From: Synergistaceae bacterium
GTDB taxonomy: Bacteria > Synergistota > Synergistia > Synergistales > Aminobacteriaceae
Direction: 5' to 3'
Assembly: GCA_009778055.1 (NCBI GenBank)
Contig: WRKN01000072.1
Location: 1-10,982 of the forward strand
Length of the DNA: 10,982 bases
Shown: positions 1-6,330 of the stretch, piece by piece
How positions within the stretch are numbered: position 1 is the first letter of the stretch
Layout of the letters: each line of letters starts with the position of its first letter
The notes under the pieces: model-generated
Database searches by the model: none
Told to the model about the DNA's origin: nothing
Seen by the model: only the letters and a program-made list of their open reading frames with translations
Translations under genes and position numbers: made by a program

Positions 1-771
1 GTGATTCAGCCCTTCATCCTGCGCCGGAGCAAGGAGCAGGTGCTTGAAGAGCTGCCGCCCAAGACGGAGATAACCATCAGGGTGGAATTGAACGAGGAGG
101 AACAGGCGTTTTACGAGGCGCTGCGCCGGAACGCCGTCGAGGAGCTGAGCGCTCCTGATTCCGCGGATCAGAGGTTCAAGATTTTCGCGGAGCTTATGCG
201 CCTGAGACGCGCCTGCTGCAACGCGTCGCTGGTGATGAAGGAGAAGGATTTCCCCTCCGCGAAGATGGAGGCTTTCTCCGAGATACTCGGAGAGCTGCGC
301 GACAACGGACACAAGGCGCTGGTGTTCAGCCAGTTCGTCGATCATTTGGCGATCATAAGTAAATACCTGGACGATGAAAAAATTTCCTATCAATACCTTG
401 ACGGCTCCACCTCTCCGCAAGAGCGGGCGCGCCGTGTCGCGGCCTTCCAGTCGGGCGCGGGCGACTGTTTCCTGATCAGCCTCAAAGCCGGCGGGACGGG
501 GCTGAACCTCACCGCTGCCGACTACGTCATACACATGGATCCGTGGTGGAACCCGGCGGTGGAGGAGCAGGCATCCGACCGCGCGCACCGTATCGGCCAG
601 GAACGTCCCGTCACGGTGTACCGCATAGTGGCGAAAGACACCATAGAGGAAAAGATTGTCGATCTTCACTCGTGGAAGCGAGATCTGGCGGAAAGCCTGC
701 TGGACGAATCCGAGGCCCCGGCGCACCTCTCCGCCGAGGAGATGCTGGAACTGATCCGCGAGGTGATGTAA
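1..771 (+). CDS. SNF2-family helicase, C-terminal part (5' end outside window)
   Basis: This is the second RecA-like lobe of a SNF2/Rad54-type ATP-dependent DNA translocase. The visible 256 residues carry the expected C-terminal motifs in order: IQPFILRRSK at 2-11, KALVFSQF at 105-112 (motif IV region), YLDGSTSP at 132-139, LKAGGTGLNL at 161-170 (motif V) and DRAHRIGQ at 193-200 (motif VI with its arginine fingers). The Walker A and DEAH motifs of the first lobe are missing because the frame runs off the left edge. Base 1 is a GTG, but in this family that residue is an internal Val or Ile before QPFILRR, so it is not a start. The gene ends with TAA at 769. Bacterial members are often very large and may carry an N-terminal SWIM zinc finger, which cannot be checked here. 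The family is clear; the cellular role is unknown. Confidence 0.93.
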   Translation: MIQPFILRRSKEQVLEELPPKTEITIRVELNEEEQAFYEALRRNAVEELSAPDSADQRFKIFAELMRLRRACCNASLVMKEKDFPSAKMEAFSEILGELRDNGHKALVFSQFVDHLAIISKYLDDEKISYQYLDGSTSPQERARRVAAFQSGAGDCFLISLKAGGTGLNLTAADYVIHMDPWWNPAVEEQASDRAHRIGQERPVTVYRIVAKDTIEEKIVDLHSWKRDLAESLLDESEAPAHLSAEEMLELIREVM

Positions 772-797
772 GCGGATTTGGGTCTACGCGTATGGGT

Positions 798-833
798 GGC
801 TGTAACCGGGGGAAATTTCCAACGGTTACAGCC
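798..833. terminator. 11-bp perfect stem-loop between convergent genes
   Basis: GGCTGTAACCG (798-808) is the exact reverse complement of CGGTTACAGCC (823-833). The 14-base loop contains its own palindrome, GGAAATTTCC (811-820). It fills most of the gap between the stop of the SNF2 gene and the stop of the AAA+ ATPase gene on the other strand, where a shared bidirectional terminator would be expected. Neither side has a U-tract, so it is not a standard intrinsic terminator. It may act as a 3'-end stabiliser or a weak two-way terminator. The structure is read directly; the function is inferred. Confidence 0.55.
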
Positions 834-834
834 T

Positions 835-2235
835 TCACTGAAACAAACCACACAAAGAGACCAATCTGACGTTCTCCGCTTTATCGGCCAATGTTTGGCA
901 TTGTTCCGAAAAGTCTGCCTTTGAAAAAATATAGTAATACTTATCCTCGCAGCCGCTGAATAAATTGGATTTTTCCATCAAACCGTTCAGCAAGGACACG
1001 TCTTTTATATCTTTGCGCCATTTGCATTCGGCAAAAATAATTTTTTTACCATCCGACGAGGAAAACACCAAATCTATTTCTTCCTGTGACTTTGTCTTGG
1101 AATTATTCCCCCACCATCTACCAGAGCGGGTAAACACAAAGGGCAATCCGCCGTCGTTATTCTTATGAACCATGTACTGGAAGCAAATTTCCTCAAACGG
1201 CTTACCGATATAGGCGCTTATATTCGGCAATGCCGCGTTGAGCACGGCCTTGCCCGCGCCCTGCTCGATGGCGGCTCTTTCGGGGAAAATGTAGCGATAC
1301 CAAAAACGGTAGCAGTTATCGGATATTTTATAAATCCCCTTGCGGCTTTTTGCGGGGTTGTCGCCAAAAGGGTATTCTTTGTGCAGTATCTTTAAGTTAA
1401 TGAGGGTTTCAAGGTATTTAATTGTTTTTGAGCGTTCCTCGCCGATTTTTGTGGAAATATCGTTAAGGCGCGAAGCCCCGCCCGCGATAGCCGAAATGAT
1501 AGCGTTATACATGGCCGGTTCCCGCAGTTCCTGCTTTAAAAGCATGGTTGGTTCGTCATACAGATAGCCCGAAATGTTGAAATATAAATCCGATAAATTA
1601 TCTTCAAAGCTTTTTCCGGTATCGACCTGCGCCAGATAATGGGGCGTCCCCCCTATGCAGGCATATAATTTTATCTGATCCTCCATGCTGAACCCTTCAA
1701 GCATTTTCGAGGCGTCCAGGTAGTTGAACCCCTGGATGTTCATTTGGGCCGTACGCCTGCCAAAAAGAGGGCTTTTATACCCCAAAACCTCATTTTCCAT
1801 AAAACTGATTTGACTGCCGCAAAGGACAATAAATATTTTCGTTTCCTTGAGCCGATGGTCAATAACATTTTGCAAGATCGACTTGAGGCTTTTGTTTCCC
1901 TCCGCGGCGTATGGAAACTCGTCTATGGCCAGTACGAAACGTTCCGTTTTTGCCTTGTCGGCAATAAAATTAAAAGCGGCGTCCCATGTTTCAAAAGGTG
2001 GGAAATCGGATGATATATGGAAAAATTTGTATATTGTCCTTGAGAATAAACGCAGATTCATTTTATCGTTGGCTTCCTGCGCCGAAAAAATCACAGACGG
2101 TTTACCCTCGGCAAATTTTGCAATGAGCGTCGTTTTGCCGACGCGCCTGCGGCCATACATCACCACCATCTGGAACGAATTTTTCTTATACAGGTTTTCA
2201 AGCGTCTGCAATTCTGCTTCACGACCTACAAACAT
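835..2235 (-). CDS. AAA+ ATPase of the archaeal-type / DUF234 family
   Basis: P-loop ATPase of 466 residues, the usual length for the family, with a nuclease-like tail. Counting from the ATG at 2235, Walker A is GRRRVGKTT at 28-36, Walker B is VLAIDEF at 101-107, a sensor-1-like VLCGS lies near 138-142 and PLFGRRT near 157-163. A winged-helix-like stretch follows at about 240-290. The last 120 residues resemble DUF234: FEEICF near 348, then EIDLVF and FAECKW, which supply an Asp389...Glu404-x-Lys406 pattern like a PD-(D/E)xK nuclease core. The start was chosen because GAGGAG lies four bases upstream; a TTG four codons earlier sits inside that site. The gene is visibly more AT-rich than its neighbours (20 of 60 bases are G or C at 1021-1080) and sits alone, which suggests acquisition by transfer. 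Its substrate and role are unknown. Confidence 0.88.
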   Translation of the reverse strand: MFVGREAELQTLENLYKKNSFQMVVMYGRRRVGKTTLIAKFAEGKPSVIFSAQEANDKMNLRLFSRTIYKFFHISSDFPPFETWDAAFNFIADKAKTERFVLAIDEFPYAAEGNKSLKSILQNVIDHRLKETKIFIVLCGSQISFMENEVLGYKSPLFGRRTAQMNIQGFNYLDASKMLEGFSMEDQIKLYACIGGTPHYLAQVDTGKSFEDNLSDLYFNISGYLYDEPTMLLKQELREPAMYNAIISAIAGGASRLNDISTKIGEERSKTIKYLETLINLKILHKEYPFGDNPAKSRKGIYKISDNCYRFWYRYIFPERAAIEQGAGKAVLNAALPNISAYIGKPFEEICFQYMVHKNNDGGLPFVFTRSGRWWGNNSKTKSQEEIDLVFSSSDGKKIIFAECKWRKDIKDVSLLNGLMEKSNLFSGCEDKYYYIFSKADFSEQCQTLADKAENVRLVSLCGLFQ

Positions 2236-2256
2236 GGCGCTCCTCAATCCTCTGCA

Positions 2257-2301
2257 AATTTTGTTGAACTATATTTATTATAATCATGTTTCAACAAAAT
2301 T
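2257..2301. promoter_or_regulatory. 12-bp inverted repeat at the ATPase promoter, candidate operator
   Basis: AATTTTGTTGAA (2257-2268) and TTCAACAAAATT (2290-2301) are perfect inverted copies with a 21-bp AT-rich centre. On the - strand a perfect TATAAT (2282 to 2277) lies in the centre. The matching -35 is poor (CTGTAA at 17 bp); alternatively TTGAAA (2294 to 2289) could pair with TATAGT at a short 15-bp spacing. The element is about 20 bp upstream of the ATPase start codon. Arms two helical turns apart around a promoter suggest a dimeric repressor, possibly autoregulation. The repeat is certain; its role is inferred. Confidence 0.5.
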
Positions 2302-2438
2302 ACAGGCCTATGCGAGCGAGGCATTGCACGCTTCCATGCTGCGCCAAAAAGAGACAAAATATCCGCCGCTTCGTGTATTGAACGGTTCCACGTCGCCTTA
2401 CCCCTCATAAAACCGGTTATACGCATGAGCGTTTCCCC

Positions 2439-2452
2439 TACATAATTATGTA
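2439..2452. promoter_or_regulatory. 14-bp perfect palindrome upstream of the kinase promoter
   Basis: TACATAATTATGTA is self-complementary over all 14 bases. It ends at the expected -35 position of the promoter whose -10 is at 2474-2479, as an activator or repressor site would. It lies in a non-coding stretch, 2302-2470, where I see nothing else convincing. The binding protein is unknown. Confidence 0.4.
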
Positions 2453-2479
2453 ATGAACGTGTCCGCCGTCTGGTATAAT
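2451..2479 (+). promoter_or_regulatory. Extended -10 promoter for the kinase operon
   Basis: TGGTATAAT at 2471-2479 is a perfect TATAAT preceded by the TGN extension. The -35 region 17 bp upstream (TAATGA, 2451-2456) is a poor match, which an extended -10 often compensates. Transcription would start near 2486, leaving a leader of about 30 bases before the ATG at 2518. Confidence 0.6.
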
Positions 2480-2517
2480 TTATCCAATCTTTGTCTGGAC
2501 TGGGGGCGGCGATAGCA

Positions 2518-3165
2518 ATGGGACAGATTCAGATAATCGTGGAAGGAATGACGGCCAGCGGGAAGTCAACAATAGTCAAGCTGCTTGCCGAGCGGTTGGG
2601 TTTTGACGTCATGCCCGAGGAATTTCGCGACCAGTACGACCTTTTGAGCCGTTTCCATCACGACAGGCGCTGGGCCTTTCCCATGCAGCTCAACTTTCTG
2701 GTTACCCGTTTCGCGCAGTACCTGTGCGCCTCGGAGGACAACAAGTACATTCTGGATCGCAGCGTTTTCGGCGACAAAGTTTATGCCATGCTTTACTATA
2801 GGCAGGGCTATTTCAAGGACAGCCAATACGGGTGTTACCTCACCCTTTACGACACTCTGCTCAAATACACCAAAGCCCCGCGGCTCATGATATTGATCCG
2901 CTGTCCGTTCGGCGAAATTATGCGCCGTATCCACGAACGTGGGCGCGAGGACGAACTGATGGCGGGGGAAGAATACTGGCGCGCGCTTTACGACGCTTAC
3001 GTCCCGTTTCTCGAGTTCGTGAAGTCTGAGATGGATATCCCGAATTTCCTGCTTTTGGATCTGGCGGACCCTCAGTTCATCAACACGCCCTCGCAAATCG
3101 ACCGCTTCCTGAACGACGTCAGGGCGTTTTTCCCCGAGAGGTTCGGTGAGAATAAACAGCGATGA
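2518..3165 (+). CDS. Deoxynucleoside kinase (dNK/dGK/dAK family)
   Basis: Phosphorylates deoxynucleosides to their 5'-monophosphates in cytosolic nucleotide salvage. From the ATG at 2518 the protein has 215 residues, typical of bacterial dNKs. The P-loop GMTASGKST is at 10-18, the base/sugar-site acid is in PEEF near 33-36, the ILDRS motif with the conserved Asp-Arg-Ser is at 78-82, and the arginine-rich LID RIHERGREDE is at 137-146. An in-frame TTG at 2491 would add nine residues, but it lies almost at the predicted transcription start and the P-loop strand begins normally from the ATG; only a weak G-rich stretch (2501-2508) serves as ribosome binding site. The stop overlaps the next start as ATGA. 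The base preference (dG, dA or dC) cannot be read from sequence alone. Confidence 0.87.
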   Translation: MGQIQIIVEGMTASGKSTIVKLLAERLGFDVMPEEFRDQYDLLSRFHHDRRWAFPMQLNFLVTRFAQYLCASEDNKYILDRSVFGDKVYAMLYYRQGYFKDSQYGCYLTLYDTLLKYTKAPRLMILIRCPFGEIMRRIHERGREDELMAGEEYWRALYDAYVPFLEFVKSEMDIPNFLLLDLADPQFINTPSQIDRFLNDVRAFFPERFGENKQR

Positions 3166-4571
3166 AAAGCTTAAACGGCTCGAAAACCAAAAACCGCTAC
3201 GACGTCATTATAATCGGGGCGGGGCCGGCGGGAATTTTCGCCGCCAGGGAACTGGTCGGGCAGGGAAAGAATATCCTCATAGCCGACAAAGGTAAGCTGA
3301 TCAGCGAGCGCAAATGCCCGGTAATAAACGGACACGTCAAAGACTGTGCCTGTTGTCCCCAGTGTTCCATAGTATCGGGCTGGGGAGGAGCCGGTTCGGC
3401 GTCGGACGGTAAACTCACGCTTACAACGGGATTCGGCGGTAACCTGGAGGAGTACATAGGGCGAGGCGAACTCCTTTCGATGATTGAGCGTGTGGACGAC
3501 GCCTTCGTGAAATTCGGCGCGGATCCCAACTATCACGAGGCCAGCGGGGAAATGGCCCGCGATACCATCCGCAGAGGAGCGCAGGCCGGGCTCCGCGTTC
3601 TTCCGGCGCGTATCCGTCACATAGGCACGGACGTGTCGCGTCTGGTTCTGGACGCCATGTACGAAGACCTTGCCACCAAATGCGACATTTGCATGAACTC
3701 ATTCGTCGAAGACATCCTCATTAAAGACGGCGCGGCCGTCGGTATCCGTTTTGCGGACGGCACGGAGGTTATGGGCGGATACATCCTGGCCGCGCCGGGG
3801 CGCGAGGGAGCCCCTTGGCTTGAAAAGATCGTAGGCAAGCTCAAGCTGCCCATAGCGTCCATGCCGGTGGACGTAGGAGTGAGGGTCGAAGTGCCGGACA
3901 GCGTGTGCGAGGCCATCACCCGCGAGTTCTATGAAGTGAAATGCCTCTACAACACCCCTACATTCGACGACAGATGCCGCACGTTTTGCATGAACCCGTC
4001 GGGGTTTGTCGTGCACGAATACAACCAGGCGCACCGTCTCGTCACCGTCAACGGTCACAGCCTCAAGAATAAAAAATCCGGCAACACCAACTTCGCCATT
4101 CTGGTGACGAAAAACTTCACTCAGCCTTTCAGCGACCCCATAGGCTACGCGACCCACATAGCCAAGCTGGCCAACATGCTGGCCGGCGGCGGCATTCTGG
4201 TGCAGCGCCTGGCCGACCTGAGAGGGGGGCGGCGCTCCACCAGGTCCCGCATCGACCGGGGCATGGTCGAACCCACCGTTTCCGCCCAGCCCGGCGACCT
4301 CAGCCTGGTGTTGCCGCACCGTTACATCACGGACACAGTCGAATTCCTGGACGCCCTGAACCACGTCATGCCCGGCGTCAACCATGGGGACACACTGCTC
4401 TACGGCGTGGAGATAAAGCTGTACTCGCTGCGCCTTGAACTCGAAAAAAATCTGGCGGTTCCGTCAATCAAGGGGCTGTGGATGGCCGGGGACGGCGCCG
4501 GGGTCAGCCGGGGCATAGTCCAGGCCGCCGCCAGCGGCATGGTCGCCGCCGGCGCGATATGCGAGAGCTGA
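3162..4571 (+). CDS. FAD-dependent dehydrogenase, COG2509 type
   Basis: Flavoprotein of 469 residues with an N-terminal Rossmann FAD-binding site, GAGPAG at 19-24 followed by an acidic strand end (IADKGK near 40-45). A cysteine-rich loop, with Cys52, 62, 64, 65 and 68, leads into GWGGAGSASDGKL at 73-85, a hallmark of this family of uncharacterised dehydrogenases. A second FAD-contact motif, GLWMAGDGAGVSRG, lies at 438-451 near the end. No signal peptide or membrane segment is seen, so it should be cytosolic. The start overlaps the kinase stop by four bases (ATGA), so translation is probably coupled; a GGTGAG is 12 bases upstream. The reaction is not known for the family; the cysteines could bind a metal or act in thiol redox chemistry. 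The family call is solid and the function open. Confidence 0.88.
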   Translation: MKSLNGSKTKNRYDVIIIGAGPAGIFAARELVGQGKNILIADKGKLISERKCPVINGHVKDCACCPQCSIVSGWGGAGSASDGKLTLTTGFGGNLEEYIGRGELLSMIERVDDAFVKFGADPNYHEASGEMARDTIRRGAQAGLRVLPARIRHIGTDVSRLVLDAMYEDLATKCDICMNSFVEDILIKDGAAVGIRFADGTEVMGGYILAAPGREGAPWLEKIVGKLKLPIASMPVDVGVRVEVPDSVCEAITREFYEVKCLYNTPTFDDRCRTFCMNPSGFVVHEYNQAHRLVTVNGHSLKNKKSGNTNFAILVTKNFTQPFSDPIGYATHIAKLANMLAGGGILVQRLADLRGGRRSTRSRIDRGMVEPTVSAQPGDLSLVLPHRYITDTVEFLDALNHVMPGVNHGDTLLYGVEIKLYSLRLELEKNLAVPSIKGLWMAGDGAGVSRGIVQAAASGMVAAGAICES

Positions 4572-4601
4572 ATAATAAAAAAATAAAAGGAGGCGGAATT
4601 C

Positions 4602-5402
4602 ATGAACGTTACTTCCATGTTGTCGAACGGTTACCTTCAGCCATCCTATAACAACGCCCCGCGGATCTTTGAAGAAGGGCGGATTCCGCCTGACGAAGAA
4701 CAGAAAGGCGACGCCAGGCTTAAAAAGACGGTCTCGGAGCCTGGCAATGAACGCGGGGAAAAGAAAGGTAATAAAGAGGGCATTTCCGGCGACTTTAGCT
4801 TAAGCAGAGATGAACAGGCCATTGTGCGTGAACTAAAGCGCATAGAAATGGAAGTCGTAGCTCATGAAGCGGCGCACCAGTCCGCGGGCGGAGGTTTGAC
4901 CGGCGCGGCCAGTTACTCTTACACCAAAGGCCCCGACGGCAGGAGTTACGTTACGGGCGGCGAAGTGTCCATCAGCGTCCCGGAAAGCGACGACCCGGAG
5001 CAGACCCTGCGCAATATGGAGCAGGTACAGAGGGCTGCCCTCGCGCCCGCCAACCCGTCGGGACAGGACTTGAAAGTGGCCGCGGGCGCCGCGGCGAAGG
5101 CCGCCGCCGCAAGGCAGGAACTGGCCGCGAAAAACAGAGAAGCCTCCGAAGAGGAAAATGCCGGATTTTCGCCCGGAATTTCCTTCGTAAAGGCCGGGCT
5201 TCTTTTCGAGCGCCTCCACGGAGAAAACCAGACAGATGAAGGGAATGTGGCGTCTGCAACAGAGAAACAACAGCCGGACGGCGCGTACCCCGCGGAAGCC
5301 TATGGCCGGAACGCTTCGAGCCGCGGATTGTGGACTTTGAGGCATGGATTCGAGCCGATATACGAGAAGAGAGAATTGCCGGGGTTCGACATAGCCGCCT
5401 GA
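4602..5402 (+). CDS. SprA-related putative metalloprotease
   Basis: Predicted zinc-metallopeptidase-like protein of 266 residues belonging to the SprA-related family (PF12118 type). The key motif is VVAHEAAHQSAGG, with HEAAH at 88-92 as the zinc-binding HExxH site, followed by the family's Gly-rich SYSYTKGPDGRSYVTGGEV segment at about 105-123 and an Ala-rich helix (VAAGAAAKAAAARQEL) near 165-180. The first 70 residues are charged and probably disordered, and the last 80 are low in hydrophobic content. No signal peptide is apparent. The start has an excellent AAGGAGG (4587-4593) eight bases before the ATG. It lies 30 bp after the dehydrogenase gene and is probably cotranscribed. Protease activity is predicted, not established. 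Confidence 0.85.
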   Translation: MNVTSMLSNGYLQPSYNNAPRIFEEGRIPPDEEQKGDARLKKTVSEPGNERGEKKGNKEGISGDFSLSRDEQAIVRELKRIEMEVVAHEAAHQSAGGGLTGAASYSYTKGPDGRSYVTGGEVSISVPESDDPEQTLRNMEQVQRAALAPANPSGQDLKVAAGAAAKAAAARQELAAKNREASEEENAGFSPGISFVKAGLLFERLHGENQTDEGNVASATEKQQPDGAYPAEAYGRNASSRGLWTLRHGFEPIYEKRELPGFDIAA

Positions 5403-5424
5403 GACGTGTGCTATAGCTGCAAAT

Positions 5425-5754
5425 TCATCGTTCTCTCATAAGTTTTTGCTGTACGCTTAAAAGCTCTCTGGCTATAAGCAGTAAACATTTTTGCGTGTCA
5501 GGCGTCAGTTTGCTGAAAATTTCCTGAAATTCCCTTTCATGAAGCGAGGCGCAAAACATTTCTCCCTCGCCTGTTCGCAGCCAGTGTTCGTTGATATTAA
5601 ACGTCTTGCATATCAGCATGACGTTTTTTTCTATTATGGCGCTCTTACCCACCTCTATCATCGAGAGATGGGTTTGAGTGTATCCCAGCTTTTTCCCAAA
5701 CTCCTTTTGACTCAAATTTAAAGTTTTTCTCGCTTGCCGTACCCTCTCCCTCAT
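5425..5754 (-). CDS. XRE (Cro/C1)-family transcriptional regulator
   Basis: Small DNA-binding protein of 109 residues. An XRE helix-turn-helix fills residues 3-58: RVRQARKTLNLSQKEFGKKL, then YTQTHLSMIEVGKS, then VMLICKTFNINEHWLRTGEGEMF, a classic arrangement. The tail (72-104) is an amphipathic helix, REFQEIFSKLTPDTQ and LLLIARELL, probably for dimerisation. A longer frame starts upstream at 5817, but the ATG at 5754 is chosen because AGGAG lies seven bases before it and the domain starts normally there. It converges on the SprA-like gene with 22 bp between the stops and is divergent from a short gene that has operator-like repeats at its promoter. This is the usual layout of a repressor controlling a neighbour. 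It may be a phage- or element-derived regulator. Confidence 0.9.
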   Translation of the reverse strand: MRERVRQARKTLNLSQKEFGKKLGYTQTHLSMIEVGKSAIIEKNVMLICKTFNINEHWLRTGEGEMFCASLHEREFQEIFSKLTPDTQKCLLLIARELLSVQQKLMRER

Positions 5755-5775
5755 GGCATATCTCCTTTCACACGA

Positions 5776-5804
5776 AGAATAGCAAAGATGCAGGGTAACG
5801 GCAA
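5776..5804 (-). promoter_or_regulatory. Promoter of the XRE regulator
   Basis: On the - strand, TTGCCG (5804 to 5799) and TATTCT (5781 to 5776) are separated by exactly 17 bp. TGC just before the -10 gives it the extended form. It sits about 20 bp upstream of the AGGAG ribosome binding site of the regulator. A reasonable vegetative promoter, weaker than the divergent one. Confidence 0.55.
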
Positions 5805-5831
5805 CGAAAAATATCAAACAGCTTATATGGA

Positions 5832-5850
5832 AATTGACATGCTATCAATT
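5832..5850. promoter_or_regulatory. Inverted repeat over the -35, candidate operator 1
   Basis: AATTGA (5832-5837) and TCAATT (5845-5850) are inverted copies with a 7-bp spacer. They cover the -35 hexamer and half the spacer of the consensus promoter. A dimer bound here would block RNA polymerase. Confidence 0.45.
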
Positions 5851-5862
5851 ACTTAATATAAT
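5834..5862 (+). promoter_or_regulatory. Perfect consensus sigma-70 promoter
   Basis: TTGACA (5834-5839) and TATAAT (5857-5862) are exact consensus hexamers with an optimal 17-bp spacer. Transcription should start near 5869-5870. Unrepressed, this would be very strong, which fits a promoter normally held off by the neighbouring XRE regulator. Confidence 0.85.
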
Positions 5863-5863
5863 C

Positions 5864-5885
5864 CCAACTAATAGTTAATAGTTGG
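5864..5885. promoter_or_regulatory. Inverted repeat over the transcription start, candidate operator 2
   Basis: CCAACTA (5864-5870) and TAGTTGG (5879-5885) are perfect 7-bp inverted copies with an 8-bp spacer. The repeat begins two bases after the -10 and runs over the predicted start of transcription into the first possible start codon. In RNA it could also form a small hairpin over the translation start. Confidence 0.5.
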
Positions 5886-6067
5886 AGAAGGTGGTCATAC
5901 TGGACTATTCAGAAGAGGCAATAGCGCTTTTCAGGAAATTGACGCCGGAAAATCAAGCCAGTTTGCTCACATGCACCCGCCTGGCATATGTAACCGAGCG
6001 CTCCGCCGGCGAGAAAAAAAATTCAGACGATAGAGGTAAGCAAGGATACAGAGGACGCCGCCTGTGA
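5882..6067 (+). CDS. Short protein sharing the XRE regulator's tail motif
   Basis: Unrecognised protein of at most 61 residues, transcribed away from the XRE gene by the consensus promoter. Residues 13-31, AIALFRKLTPENQASLLTC, resemble the regulator's tail (EFQEIFSKLTPDTQKCLLL): a helix, an LTP turn with an acidic residue and Gln, then a second helix. The end is short, basic and hydrophilic. The start is uncertain. TTG at 5882 gives the longest form but has no ribosome binding site, GTG at 5891 has GGAG only three bases away, and CTG at 5900 has the best spaced site (AAGGTGG, 5 bases). A partner that pairs with the regulator's tail, such as an antirepressor, is possible but only inferred. Confidence 0.55.
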   Translation: MEKVVILDYSEEAIALFRKLTPENQASLLTCTRLAYVTERSAGEKKNSDDRGKQGYRGRRL

Positions 6068-6309
6068 AACAAATGTTGCGCGCGCGGCGCTCCCCCCGCA
6101 GAAAAGAAATATTGAAGCGGAGACTGCTGAATGAAATTAAGCAGATTCATGTTTTTACCTTCAGAGCTTTTGTTTTGCTGTTCATCCGCGGCGTTCGTGG
6201 CAGACTCGGCTACGACGCAATCGGAATCGTCCGCAGTGCGAACGGGAATAAGGATTATCGGCTGATCGCGGAATTATATCGAAGCTACCGGTATGGCGGC
6301 AGCCTCTGA
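6064..6309 (+). CDS. Doubtful small hypothetical ORF
   Basis: Open frame of 81 codons starting at a GTG that overlaps the previous stop as GTGA. It has a very basic N-terminus, one hydrophobic stretch (FTFRAFVLLFI) and a Tyr-rich C-terminus with four Tyr in the last 17 residues. I recognise no family. The third-position GC of the second half resembles real genes here, but no ribosome binding site precedes the start, and a competing 44-codon frame occupies 6131-6265. It may be a true coupled gene, a decayed gene, or untranslated leader. Confidence 0.25.
   Translation: MKQMLRARRSPRRKEILKRRLLNEIKQIHVFTFRAFVLLFIRGVRGRLGYDAIGIVRSANGNKDYRLIAELYRSYRYGGSL
6131..6265 (+). CDS. Possible 44-residue peptide with a signal-like N-terminus
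   Basis: An ATG at 6131 is preceded by GGAG (6119-6122) with an ideal 8-base spacing, better than for the overlapping 81-codon frame. The peptide begins MKLSRFMFLPSELLFCC and continues SSAAFVADS, roughly a charged start, a hydrophobic core interrupted by one Glu, and an Ala-x-Ala-like region. The rest is a short Ser/Thr-rich tail. It could be a small exported peptide or chance. Not recognised. Confidence 0.2.
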   Translation: MKLSRFMFLPSELLFCCSSAAFVADSATTQSESSAVRTGIRIIG

Positions 6310-6330
6310 CAGTTTGATTCAAGCGTTGCC

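Noticed and set aside
1..3. GTG at the first base as the start of the SNF2 gene
   Set aside because: The encoded region begins in the middle of a conserved SNF2 segment (IQPFILRR), so the gene must continue to the left.
2236..2247. TTG at 2247 as the start of the AAA+ ATPase
   Set aside because: The TTG is part of the sequence containing the GAGGAG ribosome site for the ATG at 2235, and the conserved FVGRE start of the family follows that ATG directly.
2244..2426. 60-codon frame on the - strand upstream of the ATPase
   Set aside because: It covers the ATPase promoter region and its inverted repeat, lacks a ribosome site and resembles no known protein.
3699..4385. 228-codon frame on the - strand
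   Set aside because: It is antisense to the FAD-dependent dehydrogenase, which has clear FAD motifs at both ends; the antisense product shows no recognisable domain.
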